Counted from the first letter of the stretch, positions 8,667 to 19,032 are shown. The stretch: DNA of 64,000 nucleotides from Desulfuromonadaceae bacterium (GCA_028681335.1 JAQUIT010000015.1:48815-112814); one strand, 5' to 3'. Made by a program: numbers and translations. Notes: generated from the sequence alone by a model not told the origin.

Positions 8667-11318
8667 CTAGCCTAAAACCGCGTGAGCCGCTGCCAGTCGG
8701 GCGATAGGCACCCGGAACGGTGAGCAGGAGACATAATCCAGCCCGACGTTGTGACAGAAGATAACTGAAGACGGATCACCGCCATGCTCACCACAAATAC
8801 CGAGCTTGATGGCGGGACGGGTTGAGCGGCCAAGCTCGCAGGCCATCTTGACCAATTTGCCAACGCCGCTTTGATCCAGGGAAACGAAGGGGTCTTCCGG
8901 CAGAATACCGTTGTCTACATAAAACGGCAGGAACTTGCCGGCGTCGTCACGCGACAGGCCAAAAGTTGTCTGAGTCAGATCGTTAGTGCCGAAAGAGAAA
9001 AACTCGGCCTCGACGGCAATTTCGTCTGCGGTCAGGGCGGCGCGCGGCAACTCGATCATCGTACCGATCAGGTACTCCAGCTTGACACCGTAACGGGCGA
9101 TGGTTTCGTCACAGATGGTCACGGCATTCTGCTTGAGGACCGACAGCTCCTTGGCCGTCGCGATCAGCGGAATCATGATCTCCGGGACGATACTGAACCC
9201 TTCGTTCTTGACCAGTTCACAGGCCGCTTCCATGATTGCCTTGACCTGCATGTTGTAGATTTCAGGGTAAGTGATGCCAAGACGGCAACCGCGGTGCCCC
9301 AGCATCGGGTTGAACTCGTGCAGCGATTCAATTTTGTGCTTGAGAGCGCTGACAGGTACCTTCATCGTCTTGGACAGCTCCGCGATGTCCTTCTCTTCCT
9401 GCGGCAGGAACTCGTGCAGCGGTGGATCGAGCAGCCGGATTGTCACCGGAAGCCCCTTCATCTCGCGGAACAGACCAACGAAGTCACCCTTCTGCATCGG
9501 GAGGATCTTGTTCAGAGCATGCTCACGTCCCTCAACATCCTCGGACAGAATCATTTCACGCACGGCGGCGATTCGCTCGGCATCGAAGAACATATGCTCG
9601 GTGCGGCAGAGGCCTATACCTTCGGCACCGAACTGGCGAGCCACCTTGGCGTCATAGGGAGTATCGGCATTGGCGCGTACCTTCAGGCGACGGATCCCGT
9701 CCACCCAACCCATCAGAGTGTTAAAATCCCCGGTTAACTGTGCTGTTACGGTTGGCACCGCACCGAGCATTACTTCACCCTGGGTACCGTCGAGGGTAAT
9801 CATATCCCCTTTTTTGACAACGACACCATTTTTAGCGGTGAAACTCTGCCCGGCGTAATCCACCTTGATATCGCCGCAACCGGCAACGCAGCACTTGCCC
9901 ATACCGCGGGCAACAACCGCAGCATGCGATGTCATTCCGCCACGGGCGGTCAGAATGCCCTGAGCGGCGTGCATGCCATGGATATCTTCCGGTGAGGTTT
10001 CAACGCGAACCAGAATCACTCTACGGCCAACCTTCGCCTCTGACTCGGCTTCGTCTGCGGTGAAAACAACCGTACCGGAAACCGCGCCAGGAGAGGCCGG
10101 CAAACCTTTGGCAATGATATTTTTAACGGCTTTTGGATCAAGCGACGGGTGCAGCAGCTGATCAAGCTGTTCCGGGGCCACGCGCTTTACCGCTGTTTTT
10201 TCATCAATAAGCCCCTCGGCGACCATGTCTACCGCGATCTTGATTGCAGCAGGGGCGGTACGCTTGCCATTGCGCGTCTGCAGCATGAAAAGTTTACCCT
10301 TTTCAATGGTAAACTCTATGTCCTGCATATCCTTGTAATGCTTTTCCAGTATTGAACGGATAGAGGCCAGTTGCTGATAGCACTCCGGCATCACCTCCTC
10401 CATCGGCGGCAACGTAGTAGCTTTGACACGATTGATCGGCTGGGGCGTGCGGATACCGGCAACGACGTCTTCGCCCTGGGCGTTGACCAGATATTCTCCG
10501 TAGAAGTAGTTTTCACCGGTGGACGGATCACGGGTAAAAGCAACGCCGGTGGCACAGTCATCACCCATGTTGCCGTAGACCATTGACTGGACGTTAACTG
10601 CAGTGCCCCATTCAGCCGGGATGTTGTTCAGGCGACGATACGTAATGGCCCGCTGGTTCATCCACGAACCAAAGACGGCGCCGATCGCTCCCCAGAGCTG
10701 ATCCATCGGATCTTCCGGGAACGCTGTTCCGAGCTCTTCCTTAATCTTTGCTTTAAAAGCGGCAACCAGTTCTTTCCAGTCAGCAGCGCTCAATTCGGTA
10801 TCGAGATGAACGCCCTTCTCTTCCTTCTTATGCTCCAGCAGATGTTCAAGGGAGTGTTTGTCCATCCCCATGACGACATCCGAATACATCTGAACAAAAC
10901 GACGATACGCATCATAGGCAAAACGTTCGTCACCACTCTGGGCGATGATCCCCTGCACGGTACTATCATTAAGGCCAAGGTTGAGAACCGTATCCATCAT
11001 GCCCGGCATGGAAGCGCGGGCACCGGAACGGACCGAAACCAGCAGCGGGTTGTTCGCATCGCCGAATTTACGGTTCATAAGTGTTTCAACTCTGGATAGA
11101 TTTGCGGCAACTTCAGCAGCCAGCGAGGCCGGATAATTACTGTCATTCTTGTAAAACTCAGTACATACTTCAGTACTAAGGGTAAATCCAGGCGGGACCG
11201 GAAGACCAATGCTGGTCATTTCGGCAAGATTGGCACCTTTCCCTCCCAATAGATTCTTCATGTCAGCCCGACCTTCAGCCTGACCATTACCAAAGAAATA
11301 CACGAACTTCTGCGCCAT
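8667..11318 (-). CDS. ppdK: Pyruvate, phosphate dikinase
   Basis: 883 residues, full length for bacterial PpdK. It interconverts pyruvate + ATP + Pi and PEP + AMP + PPi, giving PEP for gluconeogenesis in acetate-fed Geobacter-type metabolism. The N-terminal ATP-grasp domain starts [14 protein letters not shown]. The swivelling phosphohistidine domain carries [16 protein letters not shown], with the catalytic His near residue 455. The C-terminal PEP/pyruvate barrel has [12 protein letters not shown] and [19 protein letters not shown] lies upstream of the ATG. Transcribed alone: a terminator lies downstream and the upstream gene gspG is separated by about 140 AT-rich bases. Confidence 0.97.
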   Translation of the reverse strand: MAQKFVYFFGNGQAEGRADMKNLLGGKGANLAEMTSIGLPVPPGFTLSTEVCTEFYKNDSNYPASLAAEVAANLSRVETLMNRKFGDANNPLLVSVRSGARASMPGMMDTVLNLGLNDSTVQGIIAQSGDERFAYDAYRRFVQMYSDVVMGMDKHSLEHLLEHKKEEKGVHLDTELSAADWKELVAAFKAKIKEELGTAFPEDPMDQLWGAIGAVFGSWMNQRAITYRRLNNIPAEWGTAVNVQSMVYGNMGDDCATGVAFTRDPSTGENYFYGEYLVNAQGEDVVAGIRTPQPINRVKATTLPPMEEVMPECYQQLASIRSILEKHYKDMQDIEFTIEKGKLFMLQTRNGKRTAPAAIKIAVDMVAEGLIDEKTAVKRVAPEQLDQLLHPSLDPKAVKNIIAKGLPASPGAVSGTVVFTADEAESEAKVGRRVILVRVETSPEDIHGMHAAQGILTARGGMTSHAAVVARGMGKCCVAGCGDIKVDYAGQSFTAKNGVVVKKGDMITLDGTQGEVMLGAVPTVTAQLTGDFNTLMGWVDGIRRLKVRANADTPYDAKVARQFGAEGIGLCRTEHMFFDAERIAAVREMILSEDVEGREHALNKILPMQKGDFVGLFREMKGLPVTIRLLDPPLHEFLPQEEKDIAELSKTMKVPVSALKHKIESLHEFNPMLGHRGCRLGITYPEIYNMQVKAIMEAACELVKNEGFSIVPEIMIPLIATAKELSVLKQNAVTICDETIARYGVKLEYLIGTMIELPRAALTADEIAVEAEFFSFGTNDLTQTTFGLSRDDAGKFLPFYVDNGILPEDPFVSLDQSGVGKLVKMACELGRSTRPAIKLGICGEHGGDPSSVIFCHNVGLDYVSCSPFRVPIARLAAAHAVLG

Positions 11319-11461
11319 AGTACCGTCTCCTCTTTCATAGAATAATTACATGCGCTTTAAAGGCACTAAAAAGATTTATTTATAATGAAAATAACAGTTT
11401 AGCGGATCAGACTATAGCGCAGATTCACAAAATATCAACCATATTGTGCGAAATAAATGTC

Positions 11462-11902
11462 CTATTTCGTATCCCAGCTCGTAATATCAACATTCTTCCC
11501 CTCGCCACCCTTGGCACCGTCGGCTCCATAGGTAAAGAGGTCGTAGTCGCCATGCTCACCGGGAGAAACATACAGATAGTCGTTGCCCCACGGGTCCTTG
11601 GGCACCTTCTTGCTCTCCAGATAACCTTCATCCTTGTATCCCTTCGGAATGACGCCGACGGTCGGCTTTGCAACCAGTGCGCTCAACCCCTGCTCAGTGG
11701 ACGGGTAACTACCGCTGTCAAGTTTGTACAGTTTCAGGGCCGTTTCGATGTTTTTGATCTGTACACGTGCATCGGTAAGCTTGGCATCATCGGTACGCCC
11801 CATCAACTTCGGCCCAACCAGTGCTGCCAACAGCGCCAGTATGACGATCACAACCATGATCTCGATCAGTGTAAAACCTTTTTTATTGTTTAAAAACCTC
11901 AT
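11462..11902 (-). CDS. gspG: Type II secretion major pseudopilin GspG
   Basis: 146 residues. It has a short basic leader then GFTLIEIMVVIVILALLAAL, the type IV prepilin site: cleavage after G, with E5 of the mature protein conserved. The C-terminal globular part has YPSTEQGLSAL and DPWGNDYLYVSPG, the calcium-binding GspG signature. It forms the main shaft of the periplasmic pseudopilus. AAGGGGGG sits 6 bases before the ATG. It is a single gene about 48 kb away from the gspJ-N genes at the end of this window; an outer-membrane-oxidase type system (OxpG) is an alternative membership. A small inverted repeat (11921-11934) lies in its leader. Confidence 0.92.
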   Translation of the reverse strand: MRFLNNKKGFTLIEIMVVIVILALLAALVGPKLMGRTDDAKLTDARVQIKNIETALKLYKLDSGSYPSTEQGLSALVAKPTVGVIPKGYKDEGYLESKKVPKDPWGNDYLYVSPGEHGDYDLFTYGADGAKGGEGKNVDITSWDTK

Positions 11903-12264
11903 GCATTTCCCCCCTTGTTAATTCCATTTGGAATCTAGCCACCCCGATTAAGCGCAGATGAGTGCACTGACTAAATAATTCTCCGCAAATCCATCTCTAA
12001 CTTACTAACAGATTCCCTGCATGGCAAGCTCTTTAAAGCTGTAAAGCACTCCAAACGATACAACCTCTGCCTCAATTAAGGTATAAACAGTGACAGCTTT
12101 ACACCAACAAAATACGTTACCTCTTTGGATTCGAATAGTTATATTCTGCTTGCAGATTGGCATCCAATATGCTAATTGCATGACAACCTTTCAATAAAGT
12201 GGAATATGAAATGCTTGTACTCTCTGCGTCCTGACGCAGTAAAAAATCCACAAGGAGAAACCAG
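11903..12264. other. Divergent intergenic region between gspG and ppcA-like gene
   Basis: 362 AT-rich bases with no credible gene. It holds the gspG leader (palindrome ATTCCATTTGGAAT at 11921-11934), a sigma-54-like element at 12158 and a leader hairpin at 12224-12239 before the cytochrome. I looked for a GEMM-type riboswitch, known upstream of cytochromes in this group, and did not find its conserved core. Confidence 0.5.
12158..12173 (+). promoter_or_regulatory. Candidate sigma-54 (-24/-12) promoter of the cytochrome gene
   Basis: TGGCATCCAATATGCT matches the RpoN consensus TGGCAC-N5-TTGCW at most positions. The GG and GC dinucleotides have exactly the required spacing. The predicted start lies about 65 bases before the ribosome site. 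No sigma-54 activator gene is nearby, and single matches of this quality can arise by chance. Confidence 0.45.
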
Positions 12265-12543
12265 ATGAAAAAAATCAGCGCAGTAGTAGCAATGTTTGCC
12301 GTAACCGCTTTTGCCGGAGCAGCCTTCGCAGCCGACGTAATTGAATTGCCAGCCTCCTTTGGCAAAGTCACCTTTCCTCACGCAAAACATAAGGAAGTTC
12401 TGAAAGATTGCAAAAAGTGCCATACAGGCGCTCCTGGCAAAATTGCAGAACTCGGTAAGGATTGGGCTCACAAAACCTGCAAAGGGTGCCACGCTGAAAT
12501 GAAAAAAGGACCTGTCGGCTGTAAAGATTGCCACAAGAAATAA
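12265..12543 (+). CDS. Periplasmic triheme cytochrome c7 (PpcA family)
   Basis: 92 residues. A Sec signal peptide (residues 1-22, cleaved at AFA/AD) leaves a 70-residue mature protein with three CXXCH heme sites: CKKCH, CKGCH and CKDCH. His residues in FPHAKHKE and DWAHKTC are placed to be distal ligands. Spacing and Lys-rich surface match Geobacter PpcA, which carries electrons across the periplasm to outer-membrane conduits for metal reduction. AAGGAG lies 8 bases before the ATG. Monocistronic, with a hairpin after it. Which of the PpcA-E paralogues it matches cannot be decided from one sequence. Confidence 0.93.
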   Translation: MKKISAVVAMFAVTAFAGAAFAADVIELPASFGKVTFPHAKHKEVLKDCKKCHTGAPGKIAELGKDWAHKTCKGCHAEMKKGPVGCKDCHKK

Positions 12544-12565
12544 GCCTTAAATCATAGATTGCATC

Positions 12566-12605
12566 AACCGGGGGGAGCGTCAGCGTTGCCCCCGGTTGCG
12601 TTTCT
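12566..12605 (+). terminator. Hairpin terminator of the cytochrome gene
   Basis: GC-rich stem from AACCGGGGG (12566-12574) to CCCCCGGTT (12589-12597), followed by a short mixed T-run. It lies 23 bases after the stop and separates this gene from converging uvrB. Confidence 0.7.
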
Positions 12606-12665
12606 CCTCACCCCACTCCGGCTTCACCATAAAACTTTGCCGTAACGCTGCCAAACTCCTCAAGC

Positions 12666-14678
12666 CTAGCGCAACGCCAGCTCCATTCCTTCCAATTTCT
12701 TCACCCGGTCGCGTAACCCGGCAGCCTTCTCGAAATTCAGCTCTTTTGCCGCCGCCAACATCTCCTTGCGGAGTTTTTTTATCAGTTTCGGGATCTCTTT
12801 CGGCGCAATGTACTCCTCTCCCGCTTCAGCAACTCCCGGAACTGTCACATAATCCTTCTCCTCAATTGATTCCAGAATGCTGCGCAGCCCCTTCTTGACC
12901 GTTTCCGGAGTAATGCCGTTCTCTTCGTTATAGGTCAGCTGCTTGATGCGACGACGCGCAGTCTCATCGATGCATGCCTGCATCGAGCGGGTCACACTGT
13001 CCCCGTACATCAGCACCCGGCCATTGATATTACGGGCTGCCCGACCGCAGGTCTGGATCAGAGAGCGGTGTGAACGGAGAAAACCTTCCTTGTCAGCATC
13101 AAGAATTGCGACCAGAGAGACCTCCGGCAGGTCAAGACCCTCGCGCAGCAGGTTAATCCCGACGAGCACGTCAAATTCCCCCAGACGGAGATCCCGGAGA
13201 ATCTGCATTCGTTCAATTGTGACGATATCCGAATGAAGATATCTTATCCTCACCCCCAACTCACGGTAATAGTTTGTCAGCTCTTCGGACATACGCTTGG
13301 TTAAAGTCGTCACCAACACACGCTCACCACGGGCAACAGTTTCCCGAACTTCGTGGAGAAGGTCGTCAACCTGACCGAAGCGCTCACCCTTCGCCGTCAC
13401 CGGACGAACCTCAATGACCGGATCAACCAGCCCGGTGGGGCGGATAATCTGTTCGACGAATACGCCGTCACTCGCCTCAAGCTCATAATCCGCTGGGGTA
13501 GCCGAGACATAAACCGCCTGCCGGATGCGGGCCTGGAATTCCTGAAAATTGAGTGGCCGGTTATCAAGCGCAGCAGGCAGGCGGAATCCATAGTTGACCA
13601 GCGTCTCCTTCCGCGACCGGTCGCCACGGTACATAGCGCCCGTCTGCGGGATGGTGATATGTGACTCGTCAACAAAGAGAACAAAGTCCTCCGGAAAGTA
13701 ATCAATCAGGGTATAGGGGGCTTCACCAGGCTGCCGACCATCGAAATAGCGCGAATAATTTTCGATACCATGACAGAAGCCCATCTCCTCCATCATTTCG
13801 ATATCATAGAAGGTACGTTGCTCGATCCGCTGTTCTTCCAGCAGCATATTCTGCCCGCGGAAATATCTGATCCGCTCCGCCAGATCGACCCGGATCTGCT
13901 CCACCGCCCGCTCCAGCGTCTCTCTGGTAGAAACGTAATGTGATGCGGGATAGATGGAACATTTGGATAGTTTCTGCAGTACGACACCGCGCAACGGATC
14001 TATCTCACTGATCGCCTCCACCTCATCACCAAAGAACTCGATTCGCAGCGCACGCTCACTATCATAAGCGGGAAAAACCTCAATGACATCACCGCGCACC
14101 CTGAATGTGCCGCGATGGAAATCCATGTCATTACGTTCGTACTGGATCTCAATAAGTTTTTTGAGCAGATCGTCGCGGCCAACCTCTTCCCCCTGGTGGA
14201 AAAAGATATGCATCGCCTGATACGCCGCCGGTGACCCGATGCCATAGATGCAGGAGACCGAAGCAACGATAATAACGTCCCGCCGCGTCAACAGACTGCG
14301 TGTTGCCGAATGGCGCATCTTGTCGATTTCATCGTTGATGGCGGAATCTTTTTCAATGAAGGTGTCACTGGTCGGGATGTATGCTTCGGGCTGGTAATAA
14401 TCGTAGTAAGAGACAAAGTACTCGACGGCATTGTCCGGGAAGAGCTCTTTAAACTCGCCGTAAAGCTGGGCTGCCAACGTTTTATTAGGAGCCAGCACGA
14501 GTGCAGGTCGCCCGGTGCGGGCGATGACGTTGGCAACCGTGAACGTCTTGCCGGAGCCGGTCACACCCAGCAGGGTCTGATGTTTGTCCCCGCGCTCGAT
14601 TCCGGCCACCAGCTCATCGATAGCCAGTGGTTGGTCGCCGCGCGGGGTGTATGATGTTGCAAGATTAAATATCGGCAT
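12666..14678 (-). CDS. uvrB: Excinuclease ABC subunit B
   Basis: 670 residues, full length. It is the helicase-like damage verification subunit of nucleotide excision repair. Walker A is [10 protein letters not shown] (near residue 40). The beta-hairpin region has [12 protein letters not shown], and the DEAD-like box is FVDESHIT. Helicase motif VI is QTCGRAARN. The C-terminal UVR domain ([20 protein letters not shown]) binds UvrC. It lies 35 bases downstream of gltX on the same strand, so the two are probably cotranscribed. Confidence 0.98.
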   Translation of the reverse strand: MPIFNLATSYTPRGDQPLAIDELVAGIERGDKHQTLLGVTGSGKTFTVANVIARTGRPALVLAPNKTLAAQLYGEFKELFPDNAVEYFVSYYDYYQPEAYIPTSDTFIEKDSAINDEIDKMRHSATRSLLTRRDVIIVASVSCIYGIGSPAAYQAMHIFFHQGEEVGRDDLLKKLIEIQYERNDMDFHRGTFRVRGDVIEVFPAYDSERALRIEFFGDEVEAISEIDPLRGVVLQKLSKCSIYPASHYVSTRETLERAVEQIRVDLAERIRYFRGQNMLLEEQRIEQRTFYDIEMMEEMGFCHGIENYSRYFDGRQPGEAPYTLIDYFPEDFVLFVDESHITIPQTGAMYRGDRSRKETLVNYGFRLPAALDNRPLNFQEFQARIRQAVYVSATPADYELEASDGVFVEQIIRPTGLVDPVIEVRPVTAKGERFGQVDDLLHEVRETVARGERVLVTTLTKRMSEELTNYYRELGVRIRYLHSDIVTIERMQILRDLRLGEFDVLVGINLLREGLDLPEVSLVAILDADKEGFLRSHRSLIQTCGRAARNINGRVLMYGDSVTRSMQACIDETARRRIKQLTYNEENGITPETVKKGLRSILESIEEKDYVTVPGVAEAGEEYIAPKEIPKLIKKLRKEMLAAAKELNFEKAAGLRDRVKKLEGMELALR

Positions 14679-14713
14679 CAGTAATGACGTAAATGCAGGA
14701 AAACTTTCTTTAA

Positions 14714-16117
14714 CTATTTTCCTGCTACAAACTCCTGCATCCTCTTGATCCGCCTGACCGTTTCAGTAACCCCGAGTGTTATCGCGATTTCACCGATTCC
14801 CGGCGCCTGCGTGCCCCCGGAGAGGGCAATGCGCACCGGCTGCCCAACCTGCCCCATCTTCCAGCCGTTCTCGCTGCAGACCTCCTTGAAAAGCCCGTCA
14901 ACTTCAGCGGCATCACCCACAGCCGAAGACGAGAGCTTTTCAGTGACCGCACTGAGTACCGCCAGCAGCTGTTCCTTGTCAAACTTGGCCAGCGCGGCCT
15001 CGTCATAACTGTCCGGAGCGTTGTAGTAGAATACCGCCCGCTCCGCCATCTCCACCAGTGTCTGGGCCCGCTCCTGCAGCGTCTTGACAACCGCCATCAG
15101 ATCAGGGCCGCCAAGCGTTGTCACCCCACGTGAGGAGAGATGCGGCAACAGCAGGTCGGCCAACCGTTCCGGGTCGCTGTTCTTGATGTAGTGAGCATTC
15201 AGCCAGAGGAGCTTTTCCGTATTGAATACAGAGGCTGAACGCCCGACATTGCCAATATCAAATTTCTGAATCATTTCGTCCATGGTGAAGATTTCGTCAT
15301 CACCGTGACTCCACCCCAGCCGCACCAGATAGTTGAGGAGTGCTTCCGGCAAAAAGCCCATATCGCGGTAGGCGATAACACTGGTGGCGCCGTGTCGCTT
15401 GGAGAGGCGCGCCTTGTCTGAACCAAGGATCATCGGCACATGGGCGAATTGCGGCACCGGGAACCCGAGAGCTTCATAGAGCTGGATCTGACGTGGGGTG
15501 TTATTGACATGATCATCACCGCGGATGACGGTCGTGATGTTCATGCTGGCATCATCGATCACCACGCAGAAGTTGTAGGTCGGTGTGCCGTCGGTACGCT
15601 GGATTATCAGGTCATCCAGCTCTTCATTCGGGAAGGTAATTGTCCCCTTGATCAGATCATCAAAAGCGGTCACGCCTCCCTGCGGCGCCCGAAAGCGCAC
15701 AACATACGGCTGGCCCTCCGGCTGTTCGGCCCGCTCGCGGCAGGTCCCGTCATACTTGGGCTTACGCCCTTCCTGCATTGCCAGGTTGCGCTTGGCGTCC
15801 AGCTCCTCAGCCGTGCAGTAACATTTGTAGGCCTTGCCGGCATCCAGCAACTTCTGGACATGCTCCTTGTAAAGCGGAAACGAATCCGATTGATAGAACG
15901 GCCCCTCGTCCCACTCCAGCCCGAGCCACTGCATCCCTTCCAGAATAGCGTCCACAGACTCTTTTGTGGAGCGCTCCACATCGGTATCTTCGATACGCAG
16001 AATGAATGTTCCACCCTTATTCTTGGCCAGGAGCCAGTTAAAAAGGGCGGTACGGGCACCACCGACATGAAGGTACCCGGTTGGGCTGGGGGCAAATCGG
16101 ACACGAAGTTCAGACAT
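14714..16117 (-). CDS. gltX: Glutamyl-tRNA synthetase
   Basis: 467 residues, a class I synthetase. The HIGH-type motif is [19 protein letters not shown] (start about residue 10) and the KMSKS-type motif is [11 protein letters not shown] Cys-rich zinc-like patch (CYCTAEEL) is in place. It charges tRNA-Glu, which feeds both translation and C5 tetrapyrrole synthesis. GGAGT lies before the ATG. A palindromic element overlaps the likely promoter (16178-16194). Confidence 0.97.
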   Translation of the reverse strand: MSELRVRFAPSPTGYLHVGGARTALFNWLLAKNKGGTFILRIEDTDVERSTKESVDAILEGMQWLGLEWDEGPFYQSDSFPLYKEHVQKLLDAGKAYKCYCTAEELDAKRNLAMQEGRKPKYDGTCRERAEQPEGQPYVVRFRAPQGGVTAFDDLIKGTITFPNEELDDLIIQRTDGTPTYNFCVVIDDASMNITTVIRGDDHVNNTPRQIQLYEALGFPVPQFAHVPMILGSDKARLSKRHGATSVIAYRDMGFLPEALLNYLVRLGWSHGDDEIFTMDEMIQKFDIGNVGRSASVFNTEKLLWLNAHYIKNSDPERLADLLLPHLSSRGVTTLGGPDLMAVVKTLQERAQTLVEMAERAVFYYNAPDSYDEAALAKFDKEQLLAVLSAVTEKLSSSAVGDAAEVDGLFKEVCSENGWKMGQVGQPVRIALSGGTQAPGIGEIAITLGVTETVRRIKRMQEFVAGK

Positions 16118-16168
16118 TTATAGTTACTCCTTGGAATAGACTCTACCTGAGGTGATTGTTAAGTCGGT

Positions 16169-16194
16169 ACTATAGCATTCACGGCTACCGTGAA
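16169..16194 (-). promoter_or_regulatory. Candidate gltX promoter with overlapping inverted repeat
   Basis: Read on the minus strand, TATAGT (16169-16174) is a fair -10 box. Directly upstream, TTCACGG-TAG-CCGTGAA (16178-16194) is a perfect 7-bp inverted repeat filling the -10/-35 spacer. The -35 (TTTTCA) is weak. A repressor site in the spacer is possible but not shown. Confidence 0.35.
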
Positions 16195-16558
16195 AAAGGA
16201 TTTTCTGACTAAAGAACTGACAACAGCAGAACTTATGGAGAGCGCCAAGGTAAAAAATATTGAAGGCACTTGAGAGTCTCTTCTTGAACTATTTTAAAGC
16301 AATACAACTTTGTATATTATAATTAAAATGCTTCACATCAATATATATTGATTTTTAGTTCTAAATATGTTTTCTGTCGAATTATCGGGATTGCCGCCGG
16401 ACAGGCAACGTTGGACTGAAATGGCGAAGCAAAACTGTATACCAATATTTCTGGAGAGTGACCCGAAATACCATTGCTGTCGGTTATGGCTCACCGGCCT
16501 TCTTTTCTTAAGTATCGCATTTTGTCAAATTCAACGCCTGTTCAAAATGGAGAAAACT
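16195..16558. other. AT-rich intergenic region before the Ig/YVTN lipoprotein
   Basis: About 360 bases without a credible gene. It contains a TATAAT at 16318-16323 with no good -35, and a perfect 16-bp palindrome ATCAATATATATTGAT at 16337-16352 followed by five T. The lipoprotein frame is open back to an ATG at 16367, but that extension has no ribosome site and would bury the signal peptide. Confidence 0.45.
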
Positions 16559-18841
16559 GTGAATTCAGAATCATTACTACGACCGATGCGCCTGCTATCA
16601 GTTTTTATTGTACTCACGACAGCGCTGATACTTTCCGGATGTGGAGGGAAATCGACTTCCGTTACCCTGTCTTCCATAAGGATAACCCCGTCAAATGTGA
16701 GTATCGCCACCGGCACAACCACCCAGTTCAATGCGGTAGGGTCGTTTTCGGATGGCACTTTTCGCGACCTGACAACATCTGTCGTGTGGAGTTCGTCGAA
16801 TAGCAGTGTTGCCTCCATAAGCAACGCAGCAGGTTCAAAAGGGGAAGCTGCGGCGGTTACCGCCGGTTCGGTGACTATTACCGCAACTTCGGGAAATATA
16901 TCCGCAACAACAGCACTCACATCGGCGGCATTGGCATCCATTGGGGTAACACCTGCGAACGTTACCAGCATCGTGGGGACTACCCGGCAATTCAGAGCGA
17001 CCGGAACACTGTCAAACGGTGCAACACAGGATTTAACCAGCCTGGTTGCCTGGGACACATCTGATAGCGCAGTTGCCACAATCAGCAGCGCAGGAATCAC
17101 TTTCGCCGCAACTGCAGGCCAAACAACCATACGTGCAACGTTTGGCGGGATTTCCGGGACAACGACCCTGAGCACAGCAACAGTGGTATCCATAGCCGTT
17201 ACCCCTGCGAATCCCACTATTGCCGTTGGCTCCACGCTTCAGTTCTCGGCAACAGGCACACTTTCAAACGCTACGACCCAGAGTGTAACATCGCTTGTCA
17301 CGTGGAGCTCATCAAATACCGGGGTTGTCACGATCAACGCCTTCGGAATCACCTCTTCCCTTTCAATCGGCTCAGCCACCATTTATGCAACCTTTGGCGC
17401 TGTTACCGGCACCACCACAATGACGGTGCAGGGGCCTGTATCCATTGCCGTGACACCGGCAAACCCAAGTGTAGTTGCCGGTTCAACCCAGCAATTCACC
17501 GCCGTAGGCACGTTTGCAGATGCGTCAGTTCACGACCTGACAACACTGGCAGCCTGGAGTTCATCAAACAGCGGAGTTGCAACTATCAGCAATACGTCAG
17601 GTTCTCGGGGACTGGCAACGGTCAAAACAGCCGGTTCTACCACAATCACCGCAACGCTGGGCGTTTCAGGCTCGTCAATAATGACCGCAAAAGCGCTCGT
17701 GTCAATTTCCATAACGCCTCCATTTCCTACCACAGGAGCGGGATCCACCCTCCAGCTTGCGGCAACAGGGACCTTTTCGGACAGCTCCACCCAGGACTTA
17801 ACAACCTCAGTTCTCTGGGGATCTACACATACAGAAATCGCCACCGTAAGCAATACAGCGGGAACAAAAGGTCTGATAACGGCCAACACTCCAGGATCAA
17901 CCACCATCACAGCAACTTTTGGCAGCATTTCAACATCAACCACACTGACGGTTAATCAGTCGAGCCGCGCCTATGTGGCTAATTTTGGCAGCAATACTCT
18001 CACCGTAATTGACACCGTCAACAACACGACTATTGCCACTATCCCGGTAGGGACCGGGCCACAGGGAGTAGCGGTGAATGCTTCCACAAACAGGGCTTAT
18101 GTGACAAACAGCGGCAGCAATTCGCTTTCAGTCATCGACACAAACAGTAACACGATCCTCGCGACAGTCGGAGTCGGGGCCGGCCCAACCGGCATAGCCA
18201 TAAACCCCGCCACTAATCGTGCATATGTAACAAATAAAAACAACAGCACACTTTCTGTGATGGATACGACCAACAACACAGTGATCGCCACCATTGCCGT
18301 CGGATCCGGACCGCTGAGCGTTGCGCTGAACCCCGCCACCAGCCGCGCCTACGTGACAAACAGCAACAGCAACAATATCTCCGTGATCAATACGGCCAAC
18401 AACTCGTTTGTCGCTACTATTCCCGTCGGTCTTGCCCCGCAGGGGGTGGCGCTACACCCCACCGCCAACCGTGCATATGTTACAAATAGCAATAGCAACA
18501 CGCTAACAGTAATTGACACCAGCAGTAACAGTGTGATGACCACTGTCCCAACAGCAACCGGACCACAGGGCATTGCGGCAAATCCCGATGTCAACCGGAT
18601 ATACGTGACGAATAGCGGCAGCAATACACTCACCGTCATCGATACGACTAACAATACGTCGATAGCCACCATTACCGTGGGAAGTACACCGCAGGCGGTG
18701 TCAATGAATCCTGCCATAAACCGGGCTTATGTGACGAATAGCAATAGCAACACACTCACCATCATCGATACCAGCAACAACTCTGTAATTGCCACCATAG
18801 GCGTGGGGGTCTCCCCCAGAGCGGTTGCTGTCATTCCATAG
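16559..18841 (+). CDS. Lipoprotein with five bacterial Ig-like (Big2) domains and a YVTN beta-propeller
   Basis: 760 residues from GTG 16559, which has GGAG 6 bases upstream. Residues 1-28 are a lipoprotein signal with lipobox LSGC. Residues about 32-465 hold five Big2-type repeats of about 85 residues. Each opens with a form of SIAVTPANP, then GTTTQF, a W-(D/S)-S-S and VATIS. Residues 470-760 hold seven repeats of about 42 residues with RAYVTNSNSN, TVIDT and a PQGVAVNP-type turn: a seven-bladed YVTN propeller. Such proteins are surface or adhesion-like; the partner is unknown. The region is Thr/Ser rich and stands alone between terminators. Transferred origin is possible but unproven. Confidence 0.85.
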   Translation: MNSESLLRPMRLLSVFIVLTTALILSGCGGKSTSVTLSSIRITPSNVSIATGTTTQFNAVGSFSDGTFRDLTTSVVWSSSNSSVASISNAAGSKGEAAAVTAGSVTITATSGNISATTALTSAALASIGVTPANVTSIVGTTRQFRATGTLSNGATQDLTSLVAWDTSDSAVATISSAGITFAATAGQTTIRATFGGISGTTTLSTATVVSIAVTPANPTIAVGSTLQFSATGTLSNATTQSVTSLVTWSSSNTGVVTINAFGITSSLSIGSATIYATFGAVTGTTTMTVQGPVSIAVTPANPSVVAGSTQQFTAVGTFADASVHDLTTLAAWSSSNSGVATISNTSGSRGLATVKTAGSTTITATLGVSGSSIMTAKALVSISITPPFPTTGAGSTLQLAATGTFSDSSTQDLTTSVLWGSTHTEIATVSNTAGTKGLITANTPGSTTITATFGSISTSTTLTVNQSSRAYVANFGSNTLTVIDTVNNTTIATIPVGTGPQGVAVNASTNRAYVTNSGSNSLSVIDTNSNTILATVGVGAGPTGIAINPATNRAYVTNKNNSTLSVMDTTNNTVIATIAVGSGPLSVALNPATSRAYVTNSNSNNISVINTANNSFVATIPVGLAPQGVALHPTANRAYVTNSNSNTLTVIDTSSNSVMTTVPTATGPQGIAANPDVNRIYVTNSGSNTLTVIDTTNNTSIATITVGSTPQAVSMNPAINRAYVTNSNSNTLTIIDTSNNSVIATIGVGVSPRAVAVIP
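17966..18838 (+). repeat. Seven tandem YVTN-propeller coding repeats
   Basis: Seven in-frame units of about 125 bases, each encoding R-(A/I)-Y-V-(A/T)-N followed by an Asn/Ser-rich turn and an I-D-T strand. Nucleotide identity between units is moderate, with wobble differences, so this looks like an old protein repeat maintained by selection rather than recent DNA amplification. Confidence 0.85.
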
Positions 18842-19032
18842 TGCGATTGTGTAAAACAGACAGAGGAAATCGGCAGGGCAGACAGACTTTAGAAAAACAC
18901 CACACTTTGAGCCATACTCACAACCTCCGTAGTAATTACCGCCACTGCTCGGCCAGGTAATGCAGCCACGGTGCAGCACAATATCATGCAGCCCTTGAGA
19001 CAGAAGCTGCCACGAGATAATCCGTGCACGTA
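18842..19032. other. Short intergenic stretch, possibly a decayed tail
   Basis: About 190 bases with no gene I can support. One plus-strand frame (from near 18915) reads SVVITATARPGNAATVQ, which resembles the repeat style of the preceding protein, before a stop. It has no start codon or ribosome site. Confidence 0.25.

Noticed and set aside
8871..9737. Plus-strand open frame (288 codons) opposite ppdK
   Set aside because: Antisense to conserved PpdK sequence with no ribosome site or recognisable domain.
11903..12264. Possible GEMM riboswitch before the cytochrome
   Set aside because: The conserved GEMM core and tetraloop receptor were not found; only a simple hairpin is present.
15440..16123. 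Plus-strand open frame opposite gltX
   Set aside because: Fully antisense to gltX; shadow of its codon use.
16367..16558. Upstream extension of the Ig/YVTN lipoprotein frame
   Set aside because: No ribosome site at 16367, and it would bury a good lipoprotein signal that has its own GTG and GGAG.
17966..18838. Repeat array that could suggest a CRISPR
   Set aside because: Units are about 125 bases, in frame and encode a YVTN propeller; spacers are not unique short sequences.
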